Below are positions 42,448 through 50,467 of a stretch of DNA of 50,561 bases, piece by piece. Position 1 is the stretch's first letter. Every line of letters starts with the position of its first letter. Source of the stretch: Alphaproteobacteria bacterium. GTDB taxonomy: Bacteria > Pseudomonadota > Alphaproteobacteria > Micavibrionales > Micavibrionaceae. A program made the position numbers and the translations under genes. The stretch lies in contig JAIOYC010000002.1 in NCBI GenBank assembly GCA_021741325.1, positions 1-50,561 on the forward strand, read 5' to 3'. Below the pieces are notes generated by a model. The model was not told the DNA's origin. It made no database searches and saw only the letters and a list, made by a program, of their open reading frames with translations.

Positions 42448-42449
42448 AA

Positions 42450-42478
42450 TTGACATATATTTTTTGATGTGCCATAGA
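42450..42478 (+). promoter_or_regulatory. Promoter of the orphan gene at 42499
   Basis: A perfect TTGACA (42450-42455) begins two bases after the previous stop codon. After 17 bases comes CATAGA (42473-42478), a weak -10. An AAGGAG follows close to the ATG. Confidence 0.45.
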
Positions 42479-42498
42479 GTTTTTGATAAGGAGTAGCT

Positions 42499-43146
42499 AT
42501 GGCCATTATATTTTCTCAGGGCGAAGCCCTCGAAATTCTTAAGCAATGTGCGGATGTGTTCAATACACATGCCTCTTCCGCGCAAAACGGGCTCACAGAG
42601 TTGTTTTTGAAAAAGTCCGGGGCCCTCAAAACAGAGCTGGAAACCTCAAAGAATTTGAAAACCTATCTGACCGCCGCGCTGGAGACTGTAAATTATGTAA
42701 ATTTAAATGCCAAAGATAAAATGGTCCTTGATGAGGAAATATCCGATTTGCTGTCTAAAAAAGACGGGCCCGAACTCCTGGGCCATATGATCGCTGTAGA
42801 TGCTTTCTCTCAGGCTCTTCTGCACAAACCTCTCGATTTGGGAGGGAAATCTCCGATCCAACGTATGTTGGATTCAAGGACGGTGGTTTTTGAAGAGGGT
42901 TTGCCCGACGCACCCCAAATGTCCTTTGACCAACTGGAGGATGCACGGTCTTTGGTTCAAAATCTGAAAACACGCTACGGCGAACTTCTCTTTGAAAAAG
43001 GAGGCTTTGAGGTTATACCCTCCCCGCCTTTGAAAAAATTCCTCTTCTGGACACGAAACGCTGACGGAGAAGAAACGCTTCCGGAAACACTGCGTCAATT
43101 TAAACAAAAAGGCATTTATTCCCTTCTCGCGCCTTCCAGCGAATAA
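42499..43146 (+). CDS. Orphan soluble protein
   Basis: A 215-residue protein of unrecognised family with AAGGAG about six bases before the ATG. It has no signal peptide or membrane helix and is probably helical over residues ~1-120 (GEALEILKQCADVFNTHASS; LKTYLTAALETVNYV), then mixed, with a C-terminal part rich in Leu, Lys and Phe. Its codons are AT-richer than those of its neighbours, and it has its own TTGACA promoter. No partner is evident from context. Confidence 0.75.
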   Translation: MAIIFSQGEALEILKQCADVFNTHASSAQNGLTELFLKKSGALKTELETSKNLKTYLTAALETVNYVNLNAKDKMVLDEEISDLLSKKDGPELLGHMIAVDAFSQALLHKPLDLGGKSPIQRMLDSRTVVFEEGLPDAPQMSFDQLEDARSLVQNLKTRYGELLFEKGGFEVIPSPPLKKFLFWTRNADGEETLPETLRQFKQKGIYSLLAPSSE

Positions 43147-43232
43147 AAATATCTTCTCATTGCGAAAAAACTTGATCATCCTTTCTCAAAGGCTATGTTC
43201 TAGGTCCGTCTTAATTTTTTAATACTTAAGCG

Positions 43233-44252
43233 ATGGCACGCACCGGCAAGAACGATACGCACGATGAGGGCACTGCGCGGCTGCGCCGGGGATATCGCGC
43301 GCCGCTTCTGGATCTTTTTCCCGCGATCACGCCCTATTCCAGCGGATTTTTGAGCGTGGACGATCTCCACACACTCTATTGGGAACAAAGCGGCAATCCG
43401 GAGGGAACCCCCATCCTTTTCCTTCATGGCGGGCCGGGCGCAGGGGCCACCCCCACCCACCGGCGGTTTTTCGATCCCGATCATTACCGCATCGTGATTT
43501 TCGATCAGCGCGGTGCGGGCCGCTCCCATCCGCTGGGCTGTCTGGAAAACAACACCACCGCCCATCTGGTCGAGGATATAGAGCGTTTGCGGGCCCATCT
43601 GGGCATAGACCGCTGGCATGTGTTCGGGGGTTCCTGGGGCAGCACCCTGGCATTGCGTTACGCAACGCACCATCCGCACCATTGCAGCGGGTTGATCCTG
43701 CGGGGCATTTTTCTATGCGAGAAAGAAGAGATTGACTGGTTCCTCTATGGGATGCGGACCGTTTTCCCCGAGGCGTGGGAGCAATTCGCCAGCGTCATCC
43801 CGCAGGCCGAGCAATCGGATCTTCTGGGGGCTTTCTACAAACGCCTGACGGGCACGGACATATCCGCGCAAATAGAGGCGGCGATCCGCTGGCATCTCTA
43901 TGAAGGCGCGTGTTCCTCCCTCTATCCGAATTACGAAACGATCACGACGGAGGAGCAAAAACAAAATGCCCTGTCCATGTCGCGGATCGAAGCGCATTAT
44001 TTCGTGAACGAGCTTATTTCCGCCACACAGAGCATTCTGAACGACATACCGGCTTTTCGTCATATCCCCAGCGTCATCGTGCAGGGACGATATGACCTCA
44101 TCTGTCCCCTCCGCACAGCTCACCGGCTTCATCAGCTCTGGCCGGAGGCGGACTATGTGATTGTCCCCGACGCAGGGCATTCCGCCCTGGATCCGCCGCT
44201 CCGTTCGCGACTGATCGAGGCGACGGAGAGTTTTAAGAGTGTGCGCTCATAA
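43233..44252 (+). CDS. pip: Proline iminopeptidase
   Basis: A 339-residue alpha/beta-hydrolase that removes N-terminal proline from peptides (family S33). The oxyanion region is LHGGPGAGATPTHRRFFDP, the conserved DQRGAGRS follows, and the nucleophile is Ser134 in GGSWGST. The Asp (GRYDLICP) and His (DAGHSALD) complete the triad. The N-terminal ~25 residues form an extra basic tail. The ATG lacks a strong ribosome binding site and is preceded by an AT-rich stretch. Confidence 0.93.
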   Translation: MARTGKNDTHDEGTARLRRGYRAPLLDLFPAITPYSSGFLSVDDLHTLYWEQSGNPEGTPILFLHGGPGAGATPTHRRFFDPDHYRIVIFDQRGAGRSHPLGCLENNTTAHLVEDIERLRAHLGIDRWHVFGGSWGSTLALRYATHHPHHCSGLILRGIFLCEKEEIDWFLYGMRTVFPEAWEQFASVIPQAEQSDLLGAFYKRLTGTDISAQIEAAIRWHLYEGACSSLYPNYETITTEEQKQNALSMSRIEAHYFVNELISATQSILNDIPAFRHIPSVIVQGRYDLICPLRTAHRLHQLWPEADYVIVPDAGHSALDPPLRSRLIEATESFKSVRS

Positions 44253-44258
44253 GGCTTA

Positions 44259-44288
44259 TTGACGTATAAATGAAATTCATGCTAGAAA
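44259..44288 (+). promoter_or_regulatory. Promoter of the orphan gene at 44316
   Basis: TTGACG (44259-44264) and TAGAAA (44283-44288) are separated by 18 bases; the start near 44295 would leave a ~20-base leader with AGGTTAAGGG before the ATG. Confidence 0.45.
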
Positions 44289-44315
44289 CTCTTAAACAGG
44301 ATAGAGGTTAAGGGT

Positions 44316-44672
44316 ATGGCGAAACGACAATTGGGATTGCTTAGAATTCAAGAGATAAAATCGGACGAAGATGCCCAGCTTTTCAGGGCTGTCTTTGGCG
44401 CCTCGCCTCAATTCGTCATTCAAATGGGTCCTTCCTTTTCGAAAAACGCTCTCGTTCCGGTTCAAGAGGAGAGAAAAATACAGGGCATTTTTGGAAACGC
44501 ACGACAAGATGTAAGTTTTGAATACCAGACGCCCCCGGGACAAGCGCCACGAATTGTGCAAATCCCCTGCGCTGATCAAAATCAGAGAACCGTAAAGGTT
44601 TCACTTACATTGCGCGGCGATCCGGATGGCGCTCTGGCTCTGAGAGCCAAGAATATTCGATGCGCGCCGTAA
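44316..44672 (+). CDS. Orphan small protein
   Basis: A 118-residue basic protein of unrecognised family without signal peptide or membrane helix. It looks mostly beta-stranded in its second half (VSFEYQTPPGQAPRIVQIP; VKVSLTLRGDPDGALAL) and has two Cys residues. AAGGG sits close to the ATG. It lies between pip and pgk with its own promoter, is AT-richer at its 5' end, and ends 56 bases before pgk. Function unknown. Confidence 0.65.
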   Translation: MAKRQLGLLRIQEIKSDEDAQLFRAVFGASPQFVIQMGPSFSKNALVPVQEERKIQGIFGNARQDVSFEYQTPPGQAPRIVQIPCADQNQRTVKVSLTLRGDPDGALALRAKNIRCAP

Positions 44673-44684
44673 AACCAGAAAAAT

Positions 44685-44700
44685 TGCGGCCGCGGCCGCA
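44685..44700. repeat. 16-bp perfect palindrome (double GCGGCCGC)
   Basis: TGCGGCCGCGGCCGCA is its own reverse complement. It lies between the orphan gene and pgk, 28 bases before the chosen pgk start. It could form a hairpin in RNA only with a minimal loop. Confidence 0.6.
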
Positions 44701-44728
44701 CATGTCCAACTCGAAAGCCGAACATCCC

Positions 44729-45928
44729 ATGCCCTGCAAAACCATCCGTGATTTTGACTTGAGGGGGAAGCGTGTGCTTGTGCGCGCCGACCTGAATGTC
44801 CCCGCCCAGAACAAAAAAATCACCGATACGACGCGTATCGACCGCTTGAGACCGACCATCGACGCGCTGCGCGGGGCCGGAGCAAAAATCATAATTTTAT
44901 CCCATTTTGGACGGCCGGACGGCGAGCGCACCCCCTCTCTTTCCCTCTCCTTCCTGGTGCCTGCGCTGGAGGAAAGCTGGGGAGCCCCCGTGTCGTTCGC
45001 CCAAGACTGCGTTGGTCCGGCGGCGCAGAGCGCGGCCGAAGGACTGAAGGCCGGAGATGTTCTTCTGCTGGAGAATGTCCGATTTCACAAGGGCGAGGAA
45101 ACCAACGATCCGGACTTCATCAAGGCGCTGGCCTCTCTGGGCGATGTGTATGTGAACGACGCGTTTTCGACGGCGCACCGGGCCCATGCCTCGACAGAAG
45201 GGCTGGCGCATGCTCTGCCAGCCGCCGCCGGGCTCATGATGACGCAGGAGCTGGAGGCGCTCGATCGCGCGTTGGAAAATCCGAAAAAACCCGTAGCGGC
45301 GCTTGTCGGGGGTTCAAAAATTTCGACGAAACTCAACGTCCTGTATAATATTCTGGAGAAGACCGATTACCTCATTCTGGGCGGCGCGATGGCCACGACT
45401 TTTCTGTACGCGCAGGGCGCGGCTGTGGGTGCGTCGCTGTGCGAGAAAAACATGGCCGATGAAGCCTCCGCGATCATGGCCCGCGCGCAGATACAAGGGT
45501 GTGAAATCGTCCTGCCGCTGGATTCGTTCGTCGTGCGGGATATCCGATCCGGCGCGCCGTTTGAAATTGTGGAGAGCGACGCCATTCCAGAGGGCTGCAT
45601 GGCGATCGATATCGGCCCGCGCTCGGTGGAAAATATCGTGCGCAAGATGAGCGCCTGTAAAACAATTTTGTGGAACGGCCCTCTGGGCGTCTTTGAGATC
45701 AAGCCCTTTGACGCGGGCACAAACGCGGTGGCGGGCGAGGTCGCGAACTTGACCGCCGCCGGGAAAATCGTCAGCATCGCGGGCGGGGGCGATACCGTGG
45801 CCGCGCTCGAAAACGCAGGCGTGGCAGAGAAATTTTCCTATATTTCCACCGCGGGCGGGGCCTTCCTGGAATGGCTGGAAGGCAAAACCCTGCCCGGCGT
45901 GGCCGCGTTGATGAAAGATGGCGAATAA
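44729..45928 (+). CDS. pgk: Phosphoglycerate kinase
   Basis: A 399-residue glycolytic enzyme (1,3-bisphosphoglycerate + ADP to 3-phosphoglycerate + ATP). The start MPCKTIRDFDLRGKRVLVRA matches the family N-terminus, so ATG 44729 is preferred over in-frame ones at 44660 and 44702. Conserved blocks are LVRADLNVP, ILSHFGRPDG, LLENVRFHKGEE, VNDAFSTAHRAHAST, and AALVGGSKISTKL. The C-terminal nucleotide site follows: KTILWNGPLGVFE and IAGGGDTVAALE. It is followed by coaX 22 bases later. Confidence 0.96.
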   Translation: MPCKTIRDFDLRGKRVLVRADLNVPAQNKKITDTTRIDRLRPTIDALRGAGAKIIILSHFGRPDGERTPSLSLSFLVPALEESWGAPVSFAQDCVGPAAQSAAEGLKAGDVLLLENVRFHKGEETNDPDFIKALASLGDVYVNDAFSTAHRAHASTEGLAHALPAAAGLMMTQELEALDRALENPKKPVAALVGGSKISTKLNVLYNILEKTDYLILGGAMATTFLYAQGAAVGASLCEKNMADEASAIMARAQIQGCEIVLPLDSFVVRDIRSGAPFEIVESDAIPEGCMAIDIGPRSVENIVRKMSACKTILWNGPLGVFEIKPFDAGTNAVAGEVANLTAAGKIVSIAGGGDTVAALENAGVAEKFSYISTAGGAFLEWLEGKTLPGVAALMKDGE

Positions 45929-45950
45929 AGAATTTTAAGAAAGACCGATC

Positions 45951-46715
45951 ATGCTTCTTGCCGTCGATACGGGAAATACAAACACCGTCTTTGCCGTCTA
46001 CCGGCAAGACACATTGCTGAATTCATGGCGGCTGCGCACCGTGCCGGGCCGCAGCGCGGATGAATACGCGGCTTTTCTGAACCAGGTTTTCGACCTGGCG
46101 GGAATCGCGTGGAACGAGGTGGGGGATATTATCATCAGTTCCGTCGTGCCGGAGACGAATTTTCACCTGTCCGCCTTCTGCTCCAAATATCTGGGCCGCG
46201 AGCCCCTCTTCGTCACCAAGGATCTGGTGGATATCGCCCTGGATATAACACGTCCGGAGGATGTGGGCGCGGACAGGCTCGTGAACGCGGTGGCCGTGCA
46301 GGCTTATTATACCATGCCGGCCATTGTCATTGATTTTGGCACAGCCACGACCTTCGACATCATCGATGCGCAGGGGCGTTATGCGGGCGGTGTCATAGCG
46401 CCGGGCATTAACCTGTCGGTTTCCGCCTTGCACAAGGCTGCTGCGAAACTGCCCAGCGTCAGTATCCGGCGCCCGGAGCATGTGATCGGCAAGGACACGG
46501 TTTCAGCCATGCAGTCAGGCGTGTATTGGGGCTATCGGGGGCTCATCGAGGGCTTGATCTCGGGCATTACCGCCGAAATGGGCATCAAACCCCTTATCAT
46601 TGCCACGGGGGGCCTGGCCCCGCTTTTTGCCAAGGACATGCCGATCATCAATCATGTGGATGACGAACTGACCCTGAAAGGTCTGCTCGTGATCTATAAA
46701 TCTAAAAAGCTGTAA
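45951..46715 (+). CDS. coaX: Type III pantothenate kinase
   Basis: A 254-residue kinase of the ASKHA fold that phosphorylates pantothenate, the first step of coenzyme A synthesis. The phosphate motif is AVDTGNTNTVFAVY. The substrate block ITRPEDVGADRLVNAVA is conserved, as are VIDFGTATTFDII with the catalytic Asp and GGVIAPGINLSVSAL. Together with coaE at 17.5-18.2 kb, two CoA pathway genes lie in the window. coaX-rnj is a familiar alphaproteobacterial pair, normally behind birA; here pgk precedes it. Confidence 0.96.
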   Translation: MLLAVDTGNTNTVFAVYRQDTLLNSWRLRTVPGRSADEYAAFLNQVFDLAGIAWNEVGDIIISSVVPETNFHLSAFCSKYLGREPLFVTKDLVDIALDITRPEDVGADRLVNAVAVQAYYTMPAIVIDFGTATTFDIIDAQGRYAGGVIAPGINLSVSALHKAAAKLPSVSIRRPEHVIGKDTVSAMQSGVYWGYRGLIEGLISGITAEMGIKPLIIATGGLAPLFAKDMPIINHVDDELTLKGLLVIYKSKKL

Positions 46716-46721
46716 ACATGT

Positions 46722-46756
46722 AACCGTAAGGCAGTGCGCGGATCACGGTTTTTAAT
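46722..46756 (+). terminator. Candidate terminator after coaX
   Basis: AACCGT and ACGGTT pair over six bases with a 17-base loop and are followed by TTTAATATATG. The stem is short, so read-through into rnj is likely. Confidence 0.35.
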
Positions 46757-46811
46757 ATATGTAAATATTTATTTCCTTTCCCCGCCGCCCGCTTCCCGGT
46801 AGAACCTCATC

Positions 46812-48479
46812 ATGCCTGATCTTGATAAAGCCGCCCTTCACTTCATCCCCCTTGGCGGGGCCGAGCAATTCGGAGTAAATCTCAATGTCTATGCCACGCA
46901 AGGACAATTCCTGGCCGTGGATTGCGGCATAGGGTTCGCGGATGAGCGCTTTCCGGGCATTGACCTGCTGCTGCCCGATCCGGCTTTTCTGGAAGCGCAG
47001 GGAGAAAATCTCAAGGGACTTATCATCACCCACGCGCATGAGGATCATATAGGCGGGGTGGCTTATCTGTGGGAGCGTCTGGAATGCCCCATCTACACCA
47101 CGCCCTTCACCGCCACTGTTCTGCGCAGAAAACTGGAAGATGCGGGAGTTCGAAAAGTCCCTGTTCATGTCGTAAAGCCCATGGACACTGTGAAAATCGG
47201 ACCTTTCAGCGTTCAGTTCGTGCCTGTGGCGCACTCTATCCCCGACGCCTGCGCGTTGTTCATTGATACCTCTCATGGAAAAATCGTCCATAGTGGCGAC
47301 TGGAATCTCGATCCGCGGCCTGTAACGGGAAAACCCACCGACCCGGCGCCCTTCCGTGAAGCCGGCGCAAAAGGCGTGCTGGCCTATATCGGGGATTCCA
47401 CCAACGCCGCCGTGCCGGGCGTGGCAGGTTCGGAAAGCGATGTGGAAACCGGCCTTGAGGCGCAGTTCCGGACCTGCACCGGGCGCATCGCGGTCACGAT
47501 TTTTTCTTCCAACATCGGCCGGATCATCAGCATAGCGCGCGCCGCAAAGAAATCGGGGCGCAGCGTCGCGATTGTCGGGCGCTCCTTGCACCGGATGCTT
47601 AGCGCGGCGCGCGAATGCGGCCTGATGAAGGGAATTCCCGACTTTATCAGCGAAGAAGATTTCAGCGCGCTTCCCCGCGAGAAAGCCCTGATGATCGTCA
47701 CGGGCTCCCAGGGTGAATACCGCTCGGCGCTGGCCAAGATATCACGCGGCGATTTCCGGGGCGTGTCCCTGAGCAAGGGCGATACCGTTATTTTCTCAGC
47801 GCGCCCCATCCCCGGCAATGACCGGGAAATTAACGAGGTGAAAAACAGCCTGGCGGCCGGGGGGATCGACGTCATCACAACCGACGACACGGACAATATT
47901 ATCCATGTCTCGGGTCATCCCTGCCGGGATGAAATCGCCCAGATGTTCCAGTGGCTCAAACCCGCCGCCGTCATTCCCGTCCACGGAGAGCACGCGCAGC
48001 TCGTCGCGCAAGCGCGTTTTGCCAAGGAATCCCAGATTGAAACCGTGGTCGTGCCGCGCAACGGCTCTGTCATCCAGCTTGCGCCCGGTGCGGCGCGAAT
48101 CGTGGATCACATTGAAACGGGCATTTTGGCCGTGGATCAAAAACGGATCATCCCGCAGAATCATGCCTCCATCACGGAGCGGCGAAAGCTGCAATTCACC
48201 GGGGCGCTCCATGTCTCGCTCGCCATGAACGCGCGCGGCGAGATTCTCGGAGAGCCGCGCCTGGATACGATGGGCCTGTTCGACGAGGACGATGCCGCGG
48301 AAACGCAGATCCTGGATAAACTCTACGAAGAGGTTGAGGAAATTATCGGCGACATGACCAAGGAAGAACGCCTGGACGATCATTTCGTGGCGGAGGAGCT
48401 GCGCATCGGCCTGCGGCGCTTCATGGTCCACATGCTGGGTTTCAAGCCCAAGACCTCGGTGCACGTGCTGCGGGTGTGA
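46812..48479 (+). CDS. rnj: Ribonuclease J
   Basis: A 555-residue metallo-beta-lactamase/beta-CASP enzyme with 5'-3' exo- and endonuclease activity on RNA. The zinc motif HAHEDHIGG is at residues ~74-82, with further ligands in HSGDWNLDPRP and GDSTNA. The beta-CASP region has ALMIVTGSQGEYRSAL and FSARPIPGND, and a late VSGHPCRDEIAQMF/IPVHGEH block follows. It ends in the small C-terminal dimerisation domain. With no pnp gene seen after rpsO, this is the main RNA-decay gene in the window. Confidence 0.95.
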   Translation: MPDLDKAALHFIPLGGAEQFGVNLNVYATQGQFLAVDCGIGFADERFPGIDLLLPDPAFLEAQGENLKGLIITHAHEDHIGGVAYLWERLECPIYTTPFTATVLRRKLEDAGVRKVPVHVVKPMDTVKIGPFSVQFVPVAHSIPDACALFIDTSHGKIVHSGDWNLDPRPVTGKPTDPAPFREAGAKGVLAYIGDSTNAAVPGVAGSESDVETGLEAQFRTCTGRIAVTIFSSNIGRIISIARAAKKSGRSVAIVGRSLHRMLSAARECGLMKGIPDFISEEDFSALPREKALMIVTGSQGEYRSALAKISRGDFRGVSLSKGDTVIFSARPIPGNDREINEVKNSLAAGGIDVITTDDTDNIIHVSGHPCRDEIAQMFQWLKPAAVIPVHGEHAQLVAQARFAKESQIETVVVPRNGSVIQLAPGAARIVDHIETGILAVDQKRIIPQNHASITERRKLQFTGALHVSLAMNARGEILGEPRLDTMGLFDEDDAAETQILDKLYEEVEEIIGDMTKEERLDDHFVAEELRIGLRRFMVHMLGFKPKTSVHVLRV

Positions 48480-48501
48480 ATAAATTTCAGAAAACTCAAA
48501 A

Positions 48502-49911
48502 ATGAGCGCAGAAATACCCTCCATCCCCAAGCCCCTTCCCTACAGCACCCGCGGCGATCTGACCACGGGGCCGGTGCACCGGCATCTGGTGCGCCTGACC
48601 CTGCCGATGATCTGGGGGCTTCTGGCCGTCATCAGCGTACAGATCGTGGATGCCTATTTCATCGCGAAACTCGGCACGAAAGAGCTCGCCGCGATCAGTT
48701 TTACTTTTCCCGTCATCATGGGGATTACACACCTGTCCTTCGGGCTGAACATCGCCACGGCATCGGTGGTGTCCCGCCTGATCGGTGAAAAACGGATGGA
48801 GGATGCAAAACGCATTACCCTCCATACCCTGATTCTCTCCGTGATCGTTTCGGGCGCGGTGGCGCTTTTGTGCTTCGCGTTTTTGGACCCGCTCTTTGCC
48901 CTGCTAGGCGCCGATGATGTCACCTTGCCGATCATTCGGCAATATATGCCGCTGTGGCTGTTGGGTTCTGTTTTTCTCTCCGTGCCCTCCAATGGGAATT
49001 CCGCGATTCGCGCGGGAGGCGATTCGCTGGGCCCCGCGCTGGTCATGACCATTGTGGCGGTCGTGAATCTGGCACTCGCGCCTGTTTTAATTTTCGGTCT
49101 TCTGGGAGCGCCCGCGCTGGGCGTACACGGCGCGGCCATCGCGACTTTATGCGCCTATCTCAGCGGTTTTGCCGCCGGGCTGTATCTGTTGATCGTCCGG
49201 AAAAAGATGATCGACCTGACGCGCTGGCAGATGGACCGCTTCGCTGATTCGGTAAAACGGCTTGTTTTTATTGCCGTGCCGGCCGGCCTGACCAACACGA
49301 TCCAGCCCGCCGCAAACGCCTTTATCGTGGGGCTCCTCGCCCTGCATGGGCCGGAAGCCGTGGCGGCCCAGGGAATCGCCACGCGGGTGGAAGGCTTCGC
49401 GATGCTAGCCGTCATGGCGTTGGCCGTGGGCATGGCCCCGGTGGTGGGGCAGAACTGGGGGGCGCGGGATTATGGCCGCGTCCACAGCACCATCAGGCTG
49501 GCCATCGGGTTCAATATGATCTGGGCGCTGAGCGCGGCGGTCCTGCTGGCGCTGTTCGCGCGTCCCCTGGCGGAGATGTTTTCCAGCGACCCGGCCGTCA
49601 TCGGGGTCGCCGTGCTCTATTTCCGGACGGTTCCGCTGTCCTGGGCGTTCGGGAATCTGGTGTTTGGCTGGGCGTCGGCCTTTAACGCGATGGGCAAGCC
49701 CCAGCGGTCCTTCGCCATGATCGTGGTGAAATTCATCCTGATGATGGTGCCCGCCGTGTATGTGGGCGGCGCGTTTTGGGGGATTCCAGGCATTTTCGGC
49801 GCCATAGCGACCGTGAATATCGTGAGCGGGGTGGGATTTCACCTTCTCAGCCGCCGTGCCTGCCACGCCGAAGGGCTGAAATTCGCGCCCTCTTTGACCC
49901 CCGCGGAATAA
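48502..49911 (+). CDS. MATE-family efflux transporter
   Basis: A 469-residue membrane protein with ~12 helices in two homologous halves, starting after a ~30-residue cytosolic tail. The opening VHRHLVRLTLPMIWGLLAVISVQIVDAYFIAKLG and NGNSAIRAGGDSLGPALVM are typical of MATE exporters, which expel cationic compounds using proton or sodium gradients. The second half begins near VKRLVFIAVPAGLTNTIQP. No clear Shine-Dalgarno sequence. The substrate cannot be predicted. Confidence 0.93.
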   Translation: MSAEIPSIPKPLPYSTRGDLTTGPVHRHLVRLTLPMIWGLLAVISVQIVDAYFIAKLGTKELAAISFTFPVIMGITHLSFGLNIATASVVSRLIGEKRMEDAKRITLHTLILSVIVSGAVALLCFAFLDPLFALLGADDVTLPIIRQYMPLWLLGSVFLSVPSNGNSAIRAGGDSLGPALVMTIVAVVNLALAPVLIFGLLGAPALGVHGAAIATLCAYLSGFAAGLYLLIVRKKMIDLTRWQMDRFADSVKRLVFIAVPAGLTNTIQPAANAFIVGLLALHGPEAVAAQGIATRVEGFAMLAVMALAVGMAPVVGQNWGARDYGRVHSTIRLAIGFNMIWALSAAVLLALFARPLAEMFSSDPAVIGVAVLYFRTVPLSWAFGNLVFGWASAFNAMGKPQRSFAMIVVKFILMMVPAVYVGGAFWGIPGIFGAIATVNIVSGVGFHLLSRRACHAEGLKFAPSLTPAE

Positions 49912-49936
49912 TCCTGGTGATGGTTTTTGAATTTTC

Positions 49937-49965
49937 TTGACTTATTTCCTGTAATTTTGTAGAAA
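49937..49965 (+). promoter_or_regulatory. Promoter of the orphan gene at 50057
   Basis: TTGACT (49937-49942) and TAGAAA (49960-49965) have a 17-base spacer, giving a start near 49972 and a ~85-base leader that contains the small palindrome ACATTTAAAATGT. Confidence 0.5.
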
Positions 49966-50056
49966 TTTTATATCGTTTTCTCGCCGCTTTTGATTTGGGA
50001 GTTGTGGGAGGGTGGCACATTTAAAATGTTAACCTTTTAAAAAACGGAGAAAAAGT

Positions 50057-50305
50057 ATGTTTAACAGCACTCATCAAAGTTTGTTTGATAGCAATGGAGG
50101 AAGGTCCCCCATACAAACCTTTGCAAACCGTGATAAAATCATCGGAGCCCATATCTCACGGGTCAAGTTTGATAATAGCCTAGCCCACAAGTTTGGTGGA
50201 GCCTCCGTTTCCGAGGAAAAACTTCCTCTTCCTGCGCTTAAAGGGCGTGAGGCGTTTAAAAATCGCATCGAAACTCTTCGCGAAAACGGCTTCACGCAGA
50301 GTTAA
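50057..50305 (+). CDS. Orphan small protein
   Basis: An 82-residue soluble basic protein of unrecognised family (FNSTHQSLFDSNGGRSPIQT ... GREAFKNRIETLRENGF). CGGAG lies about nine bases before the ATG. It stands as its own transcription unit, between a TTGACT promoter and a strong terminator, and is AT-richer than the transporter before it. No Cys residues, no signal, no membrane helix. Likely a real gene because of the clean unit around it. Confidence 0.65.
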   Translation: MFNSTHQSLFDSNGGRSPIQTFANRDKIIGAHISRVKFDNSLAHKFGGASVSEEKLPLPALKGREAFKNRIETLRENGFTQS

Positions 50306-50327
50306 GTATTCTTCTGAATAGAAACTG

Positions 50328-50362
50328 AAACGACCGGCTCTTGTCGGTCGTTTTGCATTTTT
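50328..50362 (+). terminator. Rho-independent terminator of the orphan gene
   Basis: AAACGACCG and CGGTCGTTT form a nine-pair stem with an eight-base loop, followed by TGCATTTTT. Confidence 0.8.
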
Positions 50363-50385
50363 GGGGTTCGCCTCCCGTCATTCCG

Positions 50386-50440
50386 GCGACTTCGTCCGCC
50401 GAAGCCCACAGGGGGAAGGGGGAAGGCCGGGACCATGGAA
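50386..50440. repeat. Degenerate CGTCATTCCGGCGA-type repeat
   Basis: The block starts CGTCATTCCGGCGACTTCGT and includes TCCGCCGAAGCCC and AAGGCCGGGACCATGG, which resembles the common GTCATTCCGGCGAA...GCCGGGA intergenic repeat type. The GTCCGCCGAAGC word also occurs at ~19133-19144. Confidence 0.45.
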
Positions 50441-50467
50441 TATAGCGCGTCTCTATAAATTGATGAT

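Noticed and set aside
43208-43227. TTAA repeats before pip as a CtrA site
   Set aside because: The TTAA words are separated by 4, 3 and 11 bases, not the 7 needed for the TTAA-N7-TTAA box.
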